Positions 1-10,009 are shown, counted from the first letter of the stretch. The stretch is 64,000 bases of DNA from Norana najaformis (GCA_964023275.1 OZ029925.1:4350003-4414002); one strand, 5' to 3'. Translations and numbers: made by a program. Notes: a model not told the origin generated them from the letters alone.

Positions 1-352
1 GAGTCAGGTCAGACGGGAAGCGTCCTGATGGGGCCACTTTGATTCCGTGGGAGAGCGGAAAATGCCTGGCCTGGGATGCCACTGTCATCGATACCTTGGC
101 AGAATCCTATCGTACCAGGGCTGCCCAGACCGCAGGGGCTGCCGCTGAGATTGCGGCCGAAAGAAAATCAGCCAAATATACCGGCATACTGTTTTGTGCC
201 CTTGGTCTTAGAAACTCTTGGCCCAATAAACCAACTTAACAGCCTTGGCCATCGCCTCGCCCAGATAACGGACGACACGAGGGAAACCACTTTTCTCTAC
301 CAACGCTTATCCACAGCCATCCAACGTTTTAACGCAATTGCTTTTCACAGCA
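1..352 (+). pseudogene. C-terminal fragment of a non-LTR retrotransposon polyprotein
   Basis: The segment reads (R)PDGATLIPWESGKCLAWD then DATVIDTLAESY, an Ala-rich stretch ending RKSAKY, then after a frame change near 175-190 LVLETLGPIN, RETTFLYQRLS and IQRFNAIAF. From memory this is the conserved C-terminal tail (PW..G..L.WD.T..DT.A.S, then ETLGP, then an R/Q-rich helix) found after the reverse transcriptase domain of some animal LINE-like elements. The frame shift and the absence of the upstream domains show a dead copy; the 5' part would lie before the window. A second, more diverged copy is at 22780-22990. Confidence 0.6.
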
Positions 353-849
353 CTTTTGACACCGAGCACGGTATCACTAAGATTGGCCATCCCATACAAT
401 TTTTTAAATTCTGAGGGATCATAAATACCTCGGGTAAAAAAATTAATCATATAGCGCCGTATCACAGCCGAGGCCGAAAAATGTCCTGTATATGAGCTTA
501 AACAACGATTGTCGTATATTTTTAAAATAGTCTTGAGTCGTGACTTGAAAGCGTCCACAGATGTCGTTAAACTGTTGGAATCCATCGAAGCCTCTCTGGC
601 TTCGGCGTAATTAAGGCTCCTATGACCAACACCGAACGACATATGGAAGGCTCTGATCTCGGGGTCTTTGGTCCTTGACCTGGCATTGGACGAATACGAA
701 GGTCCTGGAATGATACTGCTTGGTGAGAGAGGCACGTGAGTGAACACCTCGACTGGGTCTTTATACGGAGTCCTCTCTGCAGCCTCGAAGCTGCAATCGT
801 TCCAAGTCAGGAGCGTAGTAGTAGCATCAACAATGTAGGAGTTATGCAT
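307..849 (-). other. Unassigned 180-codon ORF, possibly a repeat-derived exon
   Basis: It is an ATG-initiated open frame on the minus strand. A candidate acceptor (tgttctgtttctgag) lies immediately before the ATG region. The middle has DAFKSRLKTIL, resembling the F.SRLKT motif at the C-terminus of LINE ORF2 proteins, and the following residues are read from a dispersed repeat (tatagcgccgta..., also at 4850). I recognise no cellular family. It is probably a chance or retroelement-derived frame; a host exon is possible but weakly supported. Confidence 0.25.
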
Positions 850-1040
850 ACCTCAGAAACAGAACAGTTATTTGAGATCTTCAGTTCTTGAAGCTTTATT
901 AAGTGGAAGTCGAGCCGTCGATCCGCTGTGAAGATTGGGGGACCTGACATATGGCGAATGCGGTGCCCCATAGGTGTAAGAGGCCTGAAGTTGAAAACAT
1001 GTGCGCAATAAAATTCGCTAAGTGCCTTGATATAAACCTA
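850..1040. other. No recognisable feature
   Basis: Unique-looking sequence between the minus-strand ORF and the first microsatellite-headed repeat; no open frame of note. Confidence 0.5.
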
Positions 1041-1560
1041 CACAGACAGACAGACATACAGACAGACAGACAGACAGACAGACAAGAGGAATGGTCTACA
1101 CGTGTCTAGGATTCGTGTGACTAATGCCAAAAATTTGATCCAATGGGCTTTTTTAAAACCATGCTGCCATCTAGAGAATGCAAATGAAACATTTTAAATC
1201 ACGCTCGTCTTTTTACAAAAGCGATAGCAAATGAATCCTGGTTTTACTTGCACCTATATTCGAAGAAATTTCTTATGATCAAACCGCGTTTTTATAAGTA
1301 AAAAATTGGGGCATAAAACTGGCTAAAGCAATTTTTTAAGAAGAGAAAGTGAAAAGGAAAACTTGCCCACTAAATGTGAGCTATGGATCGACACCTCTAT
1401 TTTCAAAGTCCCAGTCTCTCCCCGATTTTCTAACAGATATTCAATATAACATTCAGTACACTATCCTCTGATTTTGGAAAATGTGACGCAAATGTAACAG
1501 TAGTATATAACCATGACTAAACCATGCACAAAGGTATTATGGGAAAGGGTAACGTTAGGT
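1040..1560 (+). repeat. Microsatellite-headed dispersed repeat R1, copy 1
   Basis: It starts with a (CAGA)n run at 1041-1083, then unique sequence including 'ctgccatctagagaatgcaa', and ends near 'aacagtagtatataacca'. The same order of segments recurs at 1975-2480 plus 3715-3860 and at 4370-4735, each with an own microsatellite head. Copies are roughly 500 bp and visibly diverged. No coding capacity. Confidence 0.6.
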
Positions 1561-1594
1561 AAGGTACGGGTCTAAACAACGCCTCCTGCCTATC

Positions 1595-1690
1595 GAACTT
1601 GTTTTGACTGGGCTCCTGTGAATAAGCTAGTTCCAGCGACTTAGCTTTCGGAGTGCGCTGTAGAGTTCACTATACTCGAGTTTTCTATTA
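1595..1690 (+). repeat. LINE family L-a, 3' tail fragment
   Basis: It reads 'gttttgactgggctcctgtg' followed by 'aataagctagttccagcgac' and a degenerate 'attacga' end, matching the 3' terminal ~100 bp of the L-a family best seen at 56640-57090. Confidence 0.5.
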
Positions 1691-1835
1691 CGACTAAACG
1701 AGGACCTTAAATGGCGAGGCTACCATTCAAAAGGGCAGCGATGGTGAAGGATGTCACCCGATAAATTCATTGGAAATGAGCAGGGTCGAGGCCATACGAT
1801 CGCTAAATAAAACCGTTTACACTTGTCTTTTTCCA
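1691..1835 (+). repeat. SINE family S-b, body fragment
   Basis: It contains the family signature 'gaccttaaatggcg', 'gggcagcgatggtgaaggat', 'cccgataaattcattg' and 'gagcagggtcgaggccata'. This family occurs at more than ten places in the window in both orientations. Confidence 0.65.
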
Positions 1836-1974
1836 TTTACGGTGTGATAAAGGCTAAAAGGTAAAAGTCGTCGCTTGGTGTCTTCACTTTCACTGTTATT
1901 GCTATTGCTACATTTAATTTTAAACGCGATACATTAATCGAAAAATATCTGACTAGTAATACAGCCAAATAGAC
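1836..1974. other. No recognisable feature
   Basis: AT-rich unique sequence between repeats. Confidence 0.4.
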
Positions 1975-2500
1975 CTACGTATACATACATACATATTGAC
2001 ATATATAAATATACATGCATGCTTGCATACATACATACACATCGATTGCATTCATACAGACAGATGGAATGTTCAGGACTGAATGGTCAACACGCGTATA
2101 GGACCATGGCCATCTAAATAGGAGACTATTTAGAAGGCCGTGATAGGACTCGTTACAAATAATGGAATTTGATCTACTGGGCTTTTCTAACCTGTGCTGC
2201 CACCTAGCGAATGCAAATGAAATATTCTCACCAAGCACGCGTCCATTCACCAAAGCGATCGCAAATGAATTATGGTTTTACAGTTACTTGTACCTATTTT
2301 CGAAGCATTTTTTCAGGTTTTCCCCGTTTTTATAAGAAGCAATTTGAGCTTAAAATGGGACAACGGAAAGTGATGGGAAGAAAACGTGAAGTGTTAACTA
2401 CAGTGTAAATGTGGGTACGAATCGACATCTGCATTTGGAAAGTTAAGAAGCTGATCTTTCTGACTCAGATTTTCGTCCAATTCTATAGCTAGACCTAATC
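1975..2500 (+). repeat. R1 repeat copy 2, left part
   Basis: An (ATAC)n and CAGA head is followed by 'gtgctgccacctagcgaatg' and the rest of the R1 unit, then stops. The unit resumes at about 3715, so the LINE between them was inserted into this copy. Confidence 0.5.
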
Positions 2501-2544
2501 TACTAAATGACATAATTACTTCATTTAATAAAATTAAATATAGT

Positions 2545-3090
2545 AAAATTAAATTTGTTTGGATCCCGAGTCACATTAATATATCGGGGAATGACAAAGC
2601 AGATATGATGGCCAAAGATGCATTACAATTAAGAAATATCAATTCCACTAATTACTTAGAACTCAGCGAAGTATATTCTCTAATTCGAAATTGTATAATA
2701 AACAAATGGCAGATTGAATATACAAGAAATACAAAAGGACACTTTTCTAAAACAATATGCCCCTCAGTAAGTACAGACATTAAACTCACAGATCTTAATC
2801 GTCAAAAAGAAGTACAAATTAGTTGACAGAGATTGGGTGTAGCAAATGTCAATCAAAGACTATTCATTGTGAAAAGGTATCCAACTGGTTTGTGTGATCT
2901 TTGCCAGGTTAAGGAAACTGTACATCATGTTTTGCTTGAATACAAGAAAGAAAACATAGCCACCTTATTAAAAGAAAAATGTCAAATGTATAAATCTGAT
3001 TGTTCACTTAAGAATTTGCTTTCAGTTGGTATTTTTCAAAATGAAGTGTATAGACTGGTGTATCTTATTAATAAAGGCAAGATCTTGTAA
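2545..3090 (+). pseudogene. LINE 3' end: RNase H tail and C-terminal zinc-knuckle region, inactive
   Basis: The first frame has KFVWIPSHINISGNDKADMMAKDA, the hallmark end of the RNase H domain (W.PSH..I.GN..AD) found in Jockey/I/CR1-type LINEs. After an in-frame TGA at 2823-2825 the same frame continues with QRLGVANVNQRL, PTGLCDLCQVKETVHHVLLE and a short tail, the usual C.xC...H...C-like module that follows RNase H; the last Cys is replaced. Reverse transcriptase and endonuclease are absent (5' truncation). The 3' untranslated part runs to an AATAAA at 3658-3663. It is a dead copy sitting inside R1 copy 2. Confidence 0.75.
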
Positions 3091-3715
3091 ATAAGCTAAA
3101 AAAGGTTTGAACTTCATAAAAATAGGGGCTACATTAGAATACCAAGTTTGTGGGTTATAATTTGTTTAATTTTGTGTTGAATGGGAATTAAGTGATTTAA
3201 TAAAATATTGTATGTCAAATTTCACATATATATTAAGTGTTTGATAAGAATCCCTTTTGTTCGATTATATTTGTTGAATATGGATTGTTCGAGCATCGTG
3301 CTCCTATACAGATGGTACACATAACTGAATAGAAACAAGATAATCTTGGTTTAGCCATAGATGAAAGACTTTTACATACTTGACTATGTCTGCTATTGTA
3401 AGTGTATTATTTAAAATACAGTGTCTTATAAAAGGGTCTCATGTATTATAATGATAGGAATGAGTGATTGTCTAGCCCTATGCCTAGATTCAATGAGCTA
3501 TCAATGAACTATATATATATATATATATATCTGTATAAATGAAAGATTCAATAATTTCCCAAAAAAGTTATATTATATGTTGGTAACTAAAAACTTTGTA
3601 ATTCTGTATATACTTGTTCTGAAATGTCGTCAACGATCGTTGTAATCATATGATGACAATAAACATTTGAACTGTGTGTTTGAACTATTTCACAGATTTG
3701 GGTTTTACAATACAT
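3091..3715 (+). repeat. 3' untranslated region of the LINE at 2545
   Basis: AT-rich non-coding tail including an (AT)n run at 3511-3530 and AATAAA at 3658-3663, followed at 3715 by the resumed R1 repeat. Confidence 0.5.
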
Positions 3716-3860
3716 TATACTATACAAAACACTAGTTTTGAAAAAATCTGAGGCAAATGCAACAGTAATATGTAACCATAGCTAACCCACGGGAACGTTA
3801 TCGGATTATTATATGGGTGTATTTTTTAGGCCTAAGAGTATAATGGGAAGGGGTAACATA

Positions 3861-4364
3861 AGGGGTCATACATAAAGGACGTCCGCAAAGAGGGAGGGAT
3901 GGGTCAAGCAAATGCGGACAACTGCGGACAAGGAGAGGGAGGGTAACTGCCCACGCGGACGTCCGCATATAAATTTGGTACATGTACACAGTTTTTAATA
4001 CAACCTGTGCTTTAAACACCAACTTCCGTCAGATGGCAGACAATCTGTACTGCATTGGTTCATCAGTTGTAGTGTTCTGTTGTAGACAGCTAAAGAAACG
4101 TTTCAAGTTTCCAACCTATCTCAAGTTCCTTCTATTTAGATCTGTTAGATGGCCATAAATGCTGCCGCTGTGAGATTCTTTTAAACAAGATAGAACGAGT
4201 AGTTTATTAACGACGTTTTTCACGATGTTGGTCTTTTATTTTCCACGGGCTTTGGAGTGCGGTCTGCAGAGCAGGGAGGGGAGGGTAAGGGCAAATGCGG
4301 ACAAGGGGGAGGGAGGGGTCAAAAGTAGGTCATTTTTTGCGGACGTCATTTATGGACGACCCCT
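3861..4364. mobile_element. 504-bp non-autonomous DNA transposon with ~29-bp terminal inverted repeats
   Basis: The left end reads AGGGGTCATACATAAAGGAC then GTCCGCAAA; the reverse complement of the right end reads AGGGGTCGTCCATAAATGAC then GTCCGCAAA, four mismatches in 29. Subterminal 'gcaaatgcggacaa' blocks are also repeated. There is no transposase frame. Termini of the GGGGTCGTCCATAAA type are common in invertebrate genomes; I do not assign a superfamily. The target duplication is not clear. Confidence 0.65.
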
Positions 4365-4369
4365 AAATA

Positions 4370-4735
4370 CAAAGAGAGAGGCAAACACAGAGACAGGCAG
4401 ACTGCCTGACAAAAAGTCAATACGCGTATAATGCCCGTGAACGAATGACGGAATCCGATCTAATGGGTTTCTTTAAAACCGTGCTACCACCTAGCGAATG
4501 CAAATGAAACATTTTTCAATAAGCGCGAGTCAGTTTACGAAAACGTTTAAAACAGAATTATGGTTTCACTTCCACGCGTGTTCAAAGATATAACCCCGCT
4601 TTCTTTAGTAGAAAAACTGGCGTATAAAATTGCCTAATGTAATTTTATAAGAACGAAAAGTGAAAGAGGGAATGACGTCCAAATTCAGAGTTGCGTACCG
4701 ATCGACACCTCTGTTTATAAAGTACACATGCTGGT
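4370..4735 (+). repeat. R1 repeat copy 3
   Basis: A short CAGA-like head and then 'ccgtgctaccacctagcgaa' align with copies 1 and 2. Confidence 0.55.
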
Positions 4736-4767
4736 CTCAATACCTCGTACAACCAAATAAAACTTTG

Positions 4768-4842
4768 TATTATTATTATTATTAATAATAACAATAACAA
4801 TAATAATACCAACAATAACTATAATAACAATAATAATAAGGC
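4768..4842. repeat. ATT/AAT-type microsatellite
   Basis: Interrupted tandem TTA/AAT/AAC trinucleotides with a strand switch in the middle. Confidence 0.8.
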
Positions 4843-5240
4843 CACTCATATAGCGCCGTAGCACAGCCCAGACCGAAAAAGCGCGTTGTATACGAGTTTC
4901 TGGGGTAATCTTTCACTCAAGACTGAAATCGTAATCGTAATCCCAAGATTTCTTCAGAACCCAACGAAAGCCGCGCCGGGGGGACCAGCTTATTCACAGG
5001 CGCTCAGTCAAAACAAAATCGATAGGCAAAAGGGTTCGGTTCCAGGTCAAGATCCAAAAGTGAGACGGAGAGACAGGGTGGCAGCTATGGGGGATGGTGT
5101 TTGGGGTTGGAGAGGAGGGAGAGATAAGAGGAAGAAGGGGTGTCAGGATAGGATCTGTGAAAGAGGAAGGTAAACATTCATGCATAGTGTTTGGAATTGG
5201 AGCGACTTGAGAGGGCAGGTGCTCAGCCAGAAAACAAAAT
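4843..5240 (-). mobile_element. LINE family L-a 3' end, minus orientation
   Basis: Read on the minus strand it has the 3' tail of family L-a, including 'attttgttttgactgagcgc' and 'ctgtgaataagctggt', ending in (CGTAAT)-type repeats on the plus strand at 4928-4943. A 70-bp stretch at its left end ('tatagcgccgtagcacagcc') is shared with 450-510. Confidence 0.6.
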
Positions 5241-5400
5241 CGATAGGTCGCAGGTAAGGTCAGGCTCGGCTCCAGCTCAAGGTAAAAAGGTCATGCATGG
5301 TAAACAATCAGACGACTACCTCGGATGGTGTTTGGAACTGGAGCGGCGAGATAGGTCAGGAGAAGAGAAGAATCCGGATGGGATAGGACTTCCCAACTGG
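5218..5400 (-). repeat. Second, partial L-a tail copy
   Basis: It repeats 'aaaacaaaatcgatagg...caggctcggctccag' and 'tcggatggtgtttggaactg' directly after the previous copy, so two tails lie head to tail. Confidence 0.45.
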
Positions 5401-5629
5401 TCGATTCAATAAATCGCGAATGTCGTGTAACGTGAAGTAAGCTGCGCAATGTAATGTAACATCTTAGAACTTCTATTGCGCCGTAATAATAATGCAATCA
5501 ATAAACAAATATTAGTTAAATTTTCGGCACACCTAAACTAAATCTAGGTAAGCCGTCGACGCGTATGGCTATGGATTTTAAAATCTGTGGTAAATTTTCG
5601 TGCGCCTTCAGTCGATAGGTTTTGCATCC

Positions 5630-5830
5630 GGTTCAGCAGCCTTGCGGTAGTATGGTGTTACACCACCCACTTTAGCCGTATGACTGCCTGTCTGCCTGCC
5701 TGACTCTCGGATCTTGACCTGAAACCGAACCCATCTTGCCTAACGATTTTGTTTTGACTGAGAGCCTGTGAATAAGCTGTTTGCTAATAGTATTTGCTCA
5801 GGGAGTTTCGGTTACGATTATGATAGTGTT
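5630..5830 (+). repeat. LINE family L-a 3' tail, plus orientation
   Basis: It contains 'gattttgttttgactgagag' and 'cctgtgaataagctgtttgc', ending 'ggttacgattatga'. Confidence 0.55.
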
Positions 5831-6270
5831 AGAGGTACTCTATCCATATCTCTGTATCTCTTCCTCCGTGTCTCTTATCTGTGTCTCTATCTCTGTGTAA
5901 CTTGACCGCATCTTGACCATCTGGCTATCAGTCTACGTGTCCTGCTGTGTCCTTCTGAACGTCTTCGTTTTTAGTCGCCTGTATACGATATCCTCTCTTA
6001 CCTTCTAACGGATTCGCTTGACATTGAAGCAAAACTAACACCTCCACGCTAGGTCATCATCGCTCTCTATTACCCCACGCCATCACCCTCCTGACCCACC
6101 CACCCACCCCATATACAAGCCACCCCTCCCGAAACTCCCTGAGGAAATATGATTAGCATTTTGACGTTGTAGACAACTTTCTCGCGTTACGTATTCATAG
6201 TCTGCGGTCGAAAGTATACGGCCCGAAATCAATGGTCTGGTATAGCAAGGCCTCGGGTCAAGAAACTCAT
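5831..6270. other. No gene seen; TCTC-rich then unique sequence
   Basis: A degenerate 'atctctgtgtctctta' stretch near 5840-5900 and a (CACC)n stretch near 6096-6115; otherwise unremarkable. Confidence 0.4.
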
Positions 6271-6272
6271 GG

Positions 6273-6304
6273 TTTCAACACGTTCAGCCATGAACGTGTT
6301 GAAA
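6273..6304. other. Perfect 14-bp inverted repeat with 4-nt loop
   Basis: The arms TTTCAACACGTTCA and TGAACGTGTTGAAA are exact reverse complements separated by GCCA. No neighbouring gene explains it. Confidence 0.8.
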
Positions 6305-6469
6305 TTTCACCCCTGGGGTGACCGATGGAGGCTAAAAATAGCCGAGAAGTGTCGCATGCAGTCCGTGAATTTCACACCGTTGAAATTGGCGTCTAAGAGC
6401 AGCAGACAATCTACCGTGGCTGCTTCTTGAATCCTCTTCAACATAACTGTCTGACAATAAATGACGGTG

Positions 6470-6675
6470 TGATGATGTTGATGATGATGATGATTGATGA
6501 TGATGATGAATTTGCTTTTCTTCGCTTTGTTATGGAGCCTCATCGATTGTTACCTTCATCGGTACCCATCCATCGATGGATCGATCGATGGATCGATCTA
6601 TCGATCAATCGATCGATCTATCGATGGATCCATCCGTCCGTCCGTCCGTCCGTCCGTCCATCCATCCATCCGTGT
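6470..6675. repeat. Microsatellite cluster: (ATG)n, (GATC/GATG)n, (CCGT)n
   Basis: ATGATG at 6473-6510, GATC/GATG tetramers at 6574-6632 and CCGT then CCAT tetramers at 6633-6672. Confidence 0.85.
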
Positions 6676-6679
6676 TGAT

Positions 6680-7096
6680 TACGTTTAAGAAGAAATAGGC
6701 CTAATAATAAAATAAATTCTAGTCCCTGCCATAATTATTTCCAGTTGATGACAAGAAAATCCAAATATTTTCTTATGAATGATTTCGATTAGATTAGATT
6801 AATTAAATTGTAACTTAATTAGATCCAATTAATTAAATATAGGCCTATAAATTACAAGATAATTTAGATAAGATTAATTAAAATAATGATTTATAGCCGA
6901 AGTAGAAATAATCCCTCAGCAACTAAACCCTAAAAGTGAAATAATTATTCTATATAGAATAAAGTCTATCTTAATTAGATCAGAAACATTAAATATCTAA
7001 TTAATTTCTAATTTATATTAGAATAACGAAAATAAATATTCTTTTAGAATAATTCATCATCGTCGTCGTCGTCATCATCATTTCTGTTCATGTTCA

Positions 7097-7158
<62 letters not shown>

Positions 7159-7160
7159 TG
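6680..7160. repeat. AT-rich stretch ending in a (TTA)n microsatellite
   Basis: AT-rich sequence with repeated 'attagattaattaaat' words to 7050, then (CGT/CAT)n at 7057-7082 and a (TTA)n run of ~55 bp at 7100-7155. No coding frame. Confidence 0.7.
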
Positions 7161-7267
7161 TTATTATTATTATTATTTCAGTTGTTAATATTATTGCCAC
7201 TGAACAATTAGATTATTAAAATGATCAAAATGAGCAAATTATTTCGCTGAAGAGAGCGCTCATATAA

Positions 7268-7312
7268 TGACGTCATTTCTTTAACTCATAAATGTTTAAG
7301 TATCTGACGTCA
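7268..7312. promoter_or_regulatory. Two CRE-type palindromes upstream of the acidic repeat gene
   Basis: TGACGTCA occurs at 7268-7275 and again at 7305-7312, 37 bp apart and 124-168 bp before the ATG at 7436. TGACGTCA is the full CREB/ATF site. A core promoter for the downstream gene probably lies between here and 7430; I see no clear TATA box there. Confidence 0.5.
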
Positions 7313-7435
7313 CTGTCATTGTCTCTTGCGATTGATTCGAAATTTGGATTCTAGAGATTTTCTCAGCGATTTGCGAATTTCGAACGATCTTCTCTGCGAT
7401 TTTTGGATTTATCTGTTGGATTTATCACACTTGCA

Positions 7436-10009
7436 ATGATCCGTCGTGTTTTCCGGCGATGCTTTTGTCTTTGCGGGGTTCGGGTCGAAGAAAAGGACTT
7501 CGAGTTAGCCGAAACCGTCGTAATGCCAGAGAATTACCGAAGAGAAGACTGCCGCCATCTACCAGTCGAGGCACGCCGGTCGGACCTTCTTCAGGAAGTT
7601 GTCCTCGTACCAGCGAACCTCCGAAGAGGAGACAGCTGCTCTCTGCTAGACACATGGCGGTCAGGCGTTTTCCAGGAAGTTTTCCTCGTGCCACCGGACT
7701 TCCGAAGAGAAGTCAGCTGCTCTCTGCCAATCGAGCAAGACCGCTGTGATGATCTGGAGAAAATCGTCGTCGTTCCTGCGGACTACCGACGAGGAGACAG
7801 CGTCTCTGCGCGAGTCGAGGTAGGCTGGCCTGATTCTGTTGAGGACGTTGACGATGTTAGCAGCCTGACAGCTGTTGTTGCAGTTTCGACTGCTGCTGCT
7901 GTTGCTGCTGGTAGATGCAGCGATGATGACACAGATGACAGGCCACACTCCTGCGATGTTGCCACAGATGCCGACGTTTCAGATGCCCTTTCCTGCGACG
8001 CGCAAGTCGAGGAAGGACGGTCAGATTCTGTTGAGGACGTTGATGATGTTAGCAGCCCGACAGCTTTTGTTGCAGTTTCGACTGCTGCTGCTGTTGCTGC
8101 TGCTGCTGACAGATGCAGCGATGATGACACAGATGACAGGCCACATTCCTGCGATGTTTCTCCACATGACGACTGGAGCAGCCCAGAAGCTGCAGAGGTT
8201 TCCACATTTGGCGCAGATGCCCTTTCCTGCGACGCCCAAGTCGAGGTAGGCTGGCCTGATTCTGTTGAGGACGTTGACGATGTTAGCAGCCTGACAGCTG
8301 TTGTTGCAGTTTCGACTGCTGCTGCTGTTGCTGCTGGCAGATGCAGCGATGATGACACAGATGACAGGCCACACTCCTGCGATGTTTCTCCACATGATGA
8401 CTGGAGCAGCCCAGAAGCTGCAGAGGTTTCCACAGTTCCCGCATATGCCCTTCCCTGCGACGCGCAAGTCGAGGAAGGACGGTCAGATTCTGTTGAGGAC
8501 GTTGATGATGTTAGCAGCCCGACAGCTTTTGTTGCAGTTTCGACTGCTGCTGCTGTTTCTGCTGCTGCTGACAGATGCAGCGATGATGACACAGATGACA
8601 GGCCACATTCCTGCGATGTTTCTCCACATGATGACTGGAGCAGCCCAGAAGCTGCAGAGGTTTCCACATTTGGCGCAGATGCCCTTTCCTGCGACGCCCA
8701 AGTCGAGGTAGGCTGGCCTGATTCTGTTGAGGACGTTGACGATGTTAGCAGCCTGACAGCTGTTGTTGCAGTTTCGACTGCTGCTGCTGTTGCTGCTGGC
8801 AGATGCAGCGATGATGACACAGATGACAGGCCACACTCCTGCGATGTTTCTCCACATGATGACTGGAGCAGCCCAGAAGCTGCAGAGATTTCCACAGTTC
8901 CCGCAGATGCCCTTCCCTGCGACGCGCAAGTCGAGGAAGGATGGTCAGATTCTGTTGAGGACGTTGATGATGTTAGCAGCCTAACAGCTTTTGTTGCAGT
9001 TTCGACTGCTGCTGCTGTTTCTGCTGCTGCTGACAGATGCAGCGATGATGACACAGATGACAGGCCACACTCCTGCGATGTTTCTCCACATGATGACTTC
9101 AAAAATGCCGATCCGTGCGACATATCACCACATGATGACTTCACAAATGCCGATTCCACCGACATATCACCACATGATGACTTCACAAATGCCGATTCCA
9201 CCGACATATCACCACATGATGACTTCACAAATGCCGATCCGTGCGACATATCACCACACGATGACAGCAACACAGTTGCCGCAGGTGCCAAGTCCTACGA
9301 CTTTGCCACAGTTGCCGCAGATTCCTGCGAAGTGTCCACACATGAAGACCACAGCCCTGATTCCTGCGATGTTGCTGAGGATGATTACTGCAGCTACACA
9401 ACTGCTGATGGTGATTCGTGCGATGTTGCCACTGACGATGACTGCATCAACGTTACGGGAGGAGGTGAATCGAGCGAAGCTGGCACAGATGACAGCGGAG
9501 CAGCTAGCCCGTGCTCTTTCGTCGCAGCACCAGAGGAAGACGACTCCTCAGACGCGGATAACTGCGCATCGGCGTCTGAGTCCGCAGAAGTGGAGAACGG
9601 AAGCACTGCCCACGTTTGCCCGCCAGAGAACCTGCCCCGTGAGTCTGCGAGAAGCGTCCCTCCTCGCCGAGAAGAGGTTTGCCCGCCAGAGAACCTGTCC
9701 CGTGAGTCTGCGAGAAGCGCCCCTCCTCGCCGAGAAGAGGTTTGCCCGCCAGAGAACCTGCCCCGTGAGTCTGCGAGAAGCGTCCCTCCTCGCCGGGTAG
9801 AGGTTAGTCGTCTTCCCCTCGATTCAGAAGGATATCCGGACATGGATGCAGTTGAAGGATTTGCCAAGATCGTCGATCCCTCACTCCTGTGGCTTATGGA
9901 AGACATCCAGACCTACAGCCTCATTCCTCAAAGGGCAGATGACGATGAGACGAGCACCTTCATGAGGCCGTTCCGATGGGTGATGAGGAAGCTGCCTTTT
10001 TCCAAATGA
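7436..10009 (+). CDS. Acidic tandem-repeat protein, intronless, 857 residues
   Basis: I recognise no family. The frame is open from 7403, but the first ATG is at 7436 (G at -3), so 857 residues. The N-terminus MIRRVFRRCFCLCG is basic and Cys-rich. Four 28-residue repeats with V.P.(N/D)(Y/L/F)RR(E/G) occupy about 25-136. Residues ~127-550 are alternating 78- and 76-residue units (A and B) with DSVEDVDDVSS, VSTAAAV, SDDDTDDRPHSCDV and DDWSSPEAAE. Four 14-residue SPHDDF(T)NAD units follow, then diverged Cys/Asp-rich sequence, then three 21-residue VCPPENLPRESAR units at ~727-790. The C-terminal MRPFRWVMRKLPFSK is basic. There is no signal peptide or membrane segment. Expected to be largely disordered and acidic with basic ends. 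No intron is needed. All repeat periods are multiples of three, which keeps several other frames open. Function unknown; an expressed gene is likely from the long intact repeat frame, but not proven. Confidence 0.6.
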   Translation: MIRRVFRRCFCLCGVRVEEKDFELAETVVMPENYRREDCRHLPVEARRSDLLQEVVLVPANLRRGDSCSLLDTWRSGVFQEVFLVPPDFRREVSCSLPIEQDRCDDLEKIVVVPADYRRGDSVSARVEVGWPDSVEDVDDVSSLTAVVAVSTAAAVAAGRCSDDDTDDRPHSCDVATDADVSDALSCDAQVEEGRSDSVEDVDDVSSPTAFVAVSTAAAVAAAADRCSDDDTDDRPHSCDVSPHDDWSSPEAAEVSTFGADALSCDAQVEVGWPDSVEDVDDVSSLTAVVAVSTAAAVAAGRCSDDDTDDRPHSCDVSPHDDWSSPEAAEVSTVPAYALPCDAQVEEGRSDSVEDVDDVSSPTAFVAVSTAAAVSAAADRCSDDDTDDRPHSCDVSPHDDWSSPEAAEVSTFGADALSCDAQVEVGWPDSVEDVDDVSSLTAVVAVSTAAAVAAGRCSDDDTDDRPHSCDVSPHDDWSSPEAAEISTVPADALPCDAQVEEGWSDSVEDVDDVSSLTAFVAVSTAAAVSAAADRCSDDDTDDRPHSCDVSPHDDFKNADPCDISPHDDFTNADSTDISPHDDFTNADSTDISPHDDFTNADPCDISPHDDSNTVAAGAKSYDFATVAADSCEVSTHEDHSPDSCDVAEDDYCSYTTADGDSCDVATDDDCINVTGGGESSEAGTDDSGAASPCSFVAAPEEDDSSDADNCASASESAEVENGSTAHVCPPENLPRESARSVPPRREEVCPPENLSRESARSAPPRREEVCPPENLPRESARSVPPRRVEVSRLPLDSEGYPDMDAVEGFAKIVDPSLLWLMEDIQTYSLIPQRADDDETSTFMRPFRWVMRKLPFSK
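7814..9084 (+). repeat. Alternating A/B coding repeat (462-bp dimer)
   Basis: Unit starts at the shared 'gtcgagg' are at 7814 (A), 8006 (B), 8240 (A), 8468 (B), 8702 (A) and 8930 (B). The spacing 234+228 gives a 462-bp dimer; A to A and B to B copies are nearly identical, so the dimer, not the monomer, was the last unit amplified. The first A unit is shorter by 36 bp. Confidence 0.9.

Noticed and set aside
7403-7435. Longer start for the acidic repeat gene
   Set aside because: The frame extends to 7403 but begins with TTG; the first ATG is at 7436.
7783-9291. 502-codon minus-strand ORF opposite the acidic repeat gene
   Set aside because: All repeat units are multiples of three and free of stops on both strands, so the mirror frame is open by structure. 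The plus frame alone has distinct N- and C-terminal parts outside the repeats.
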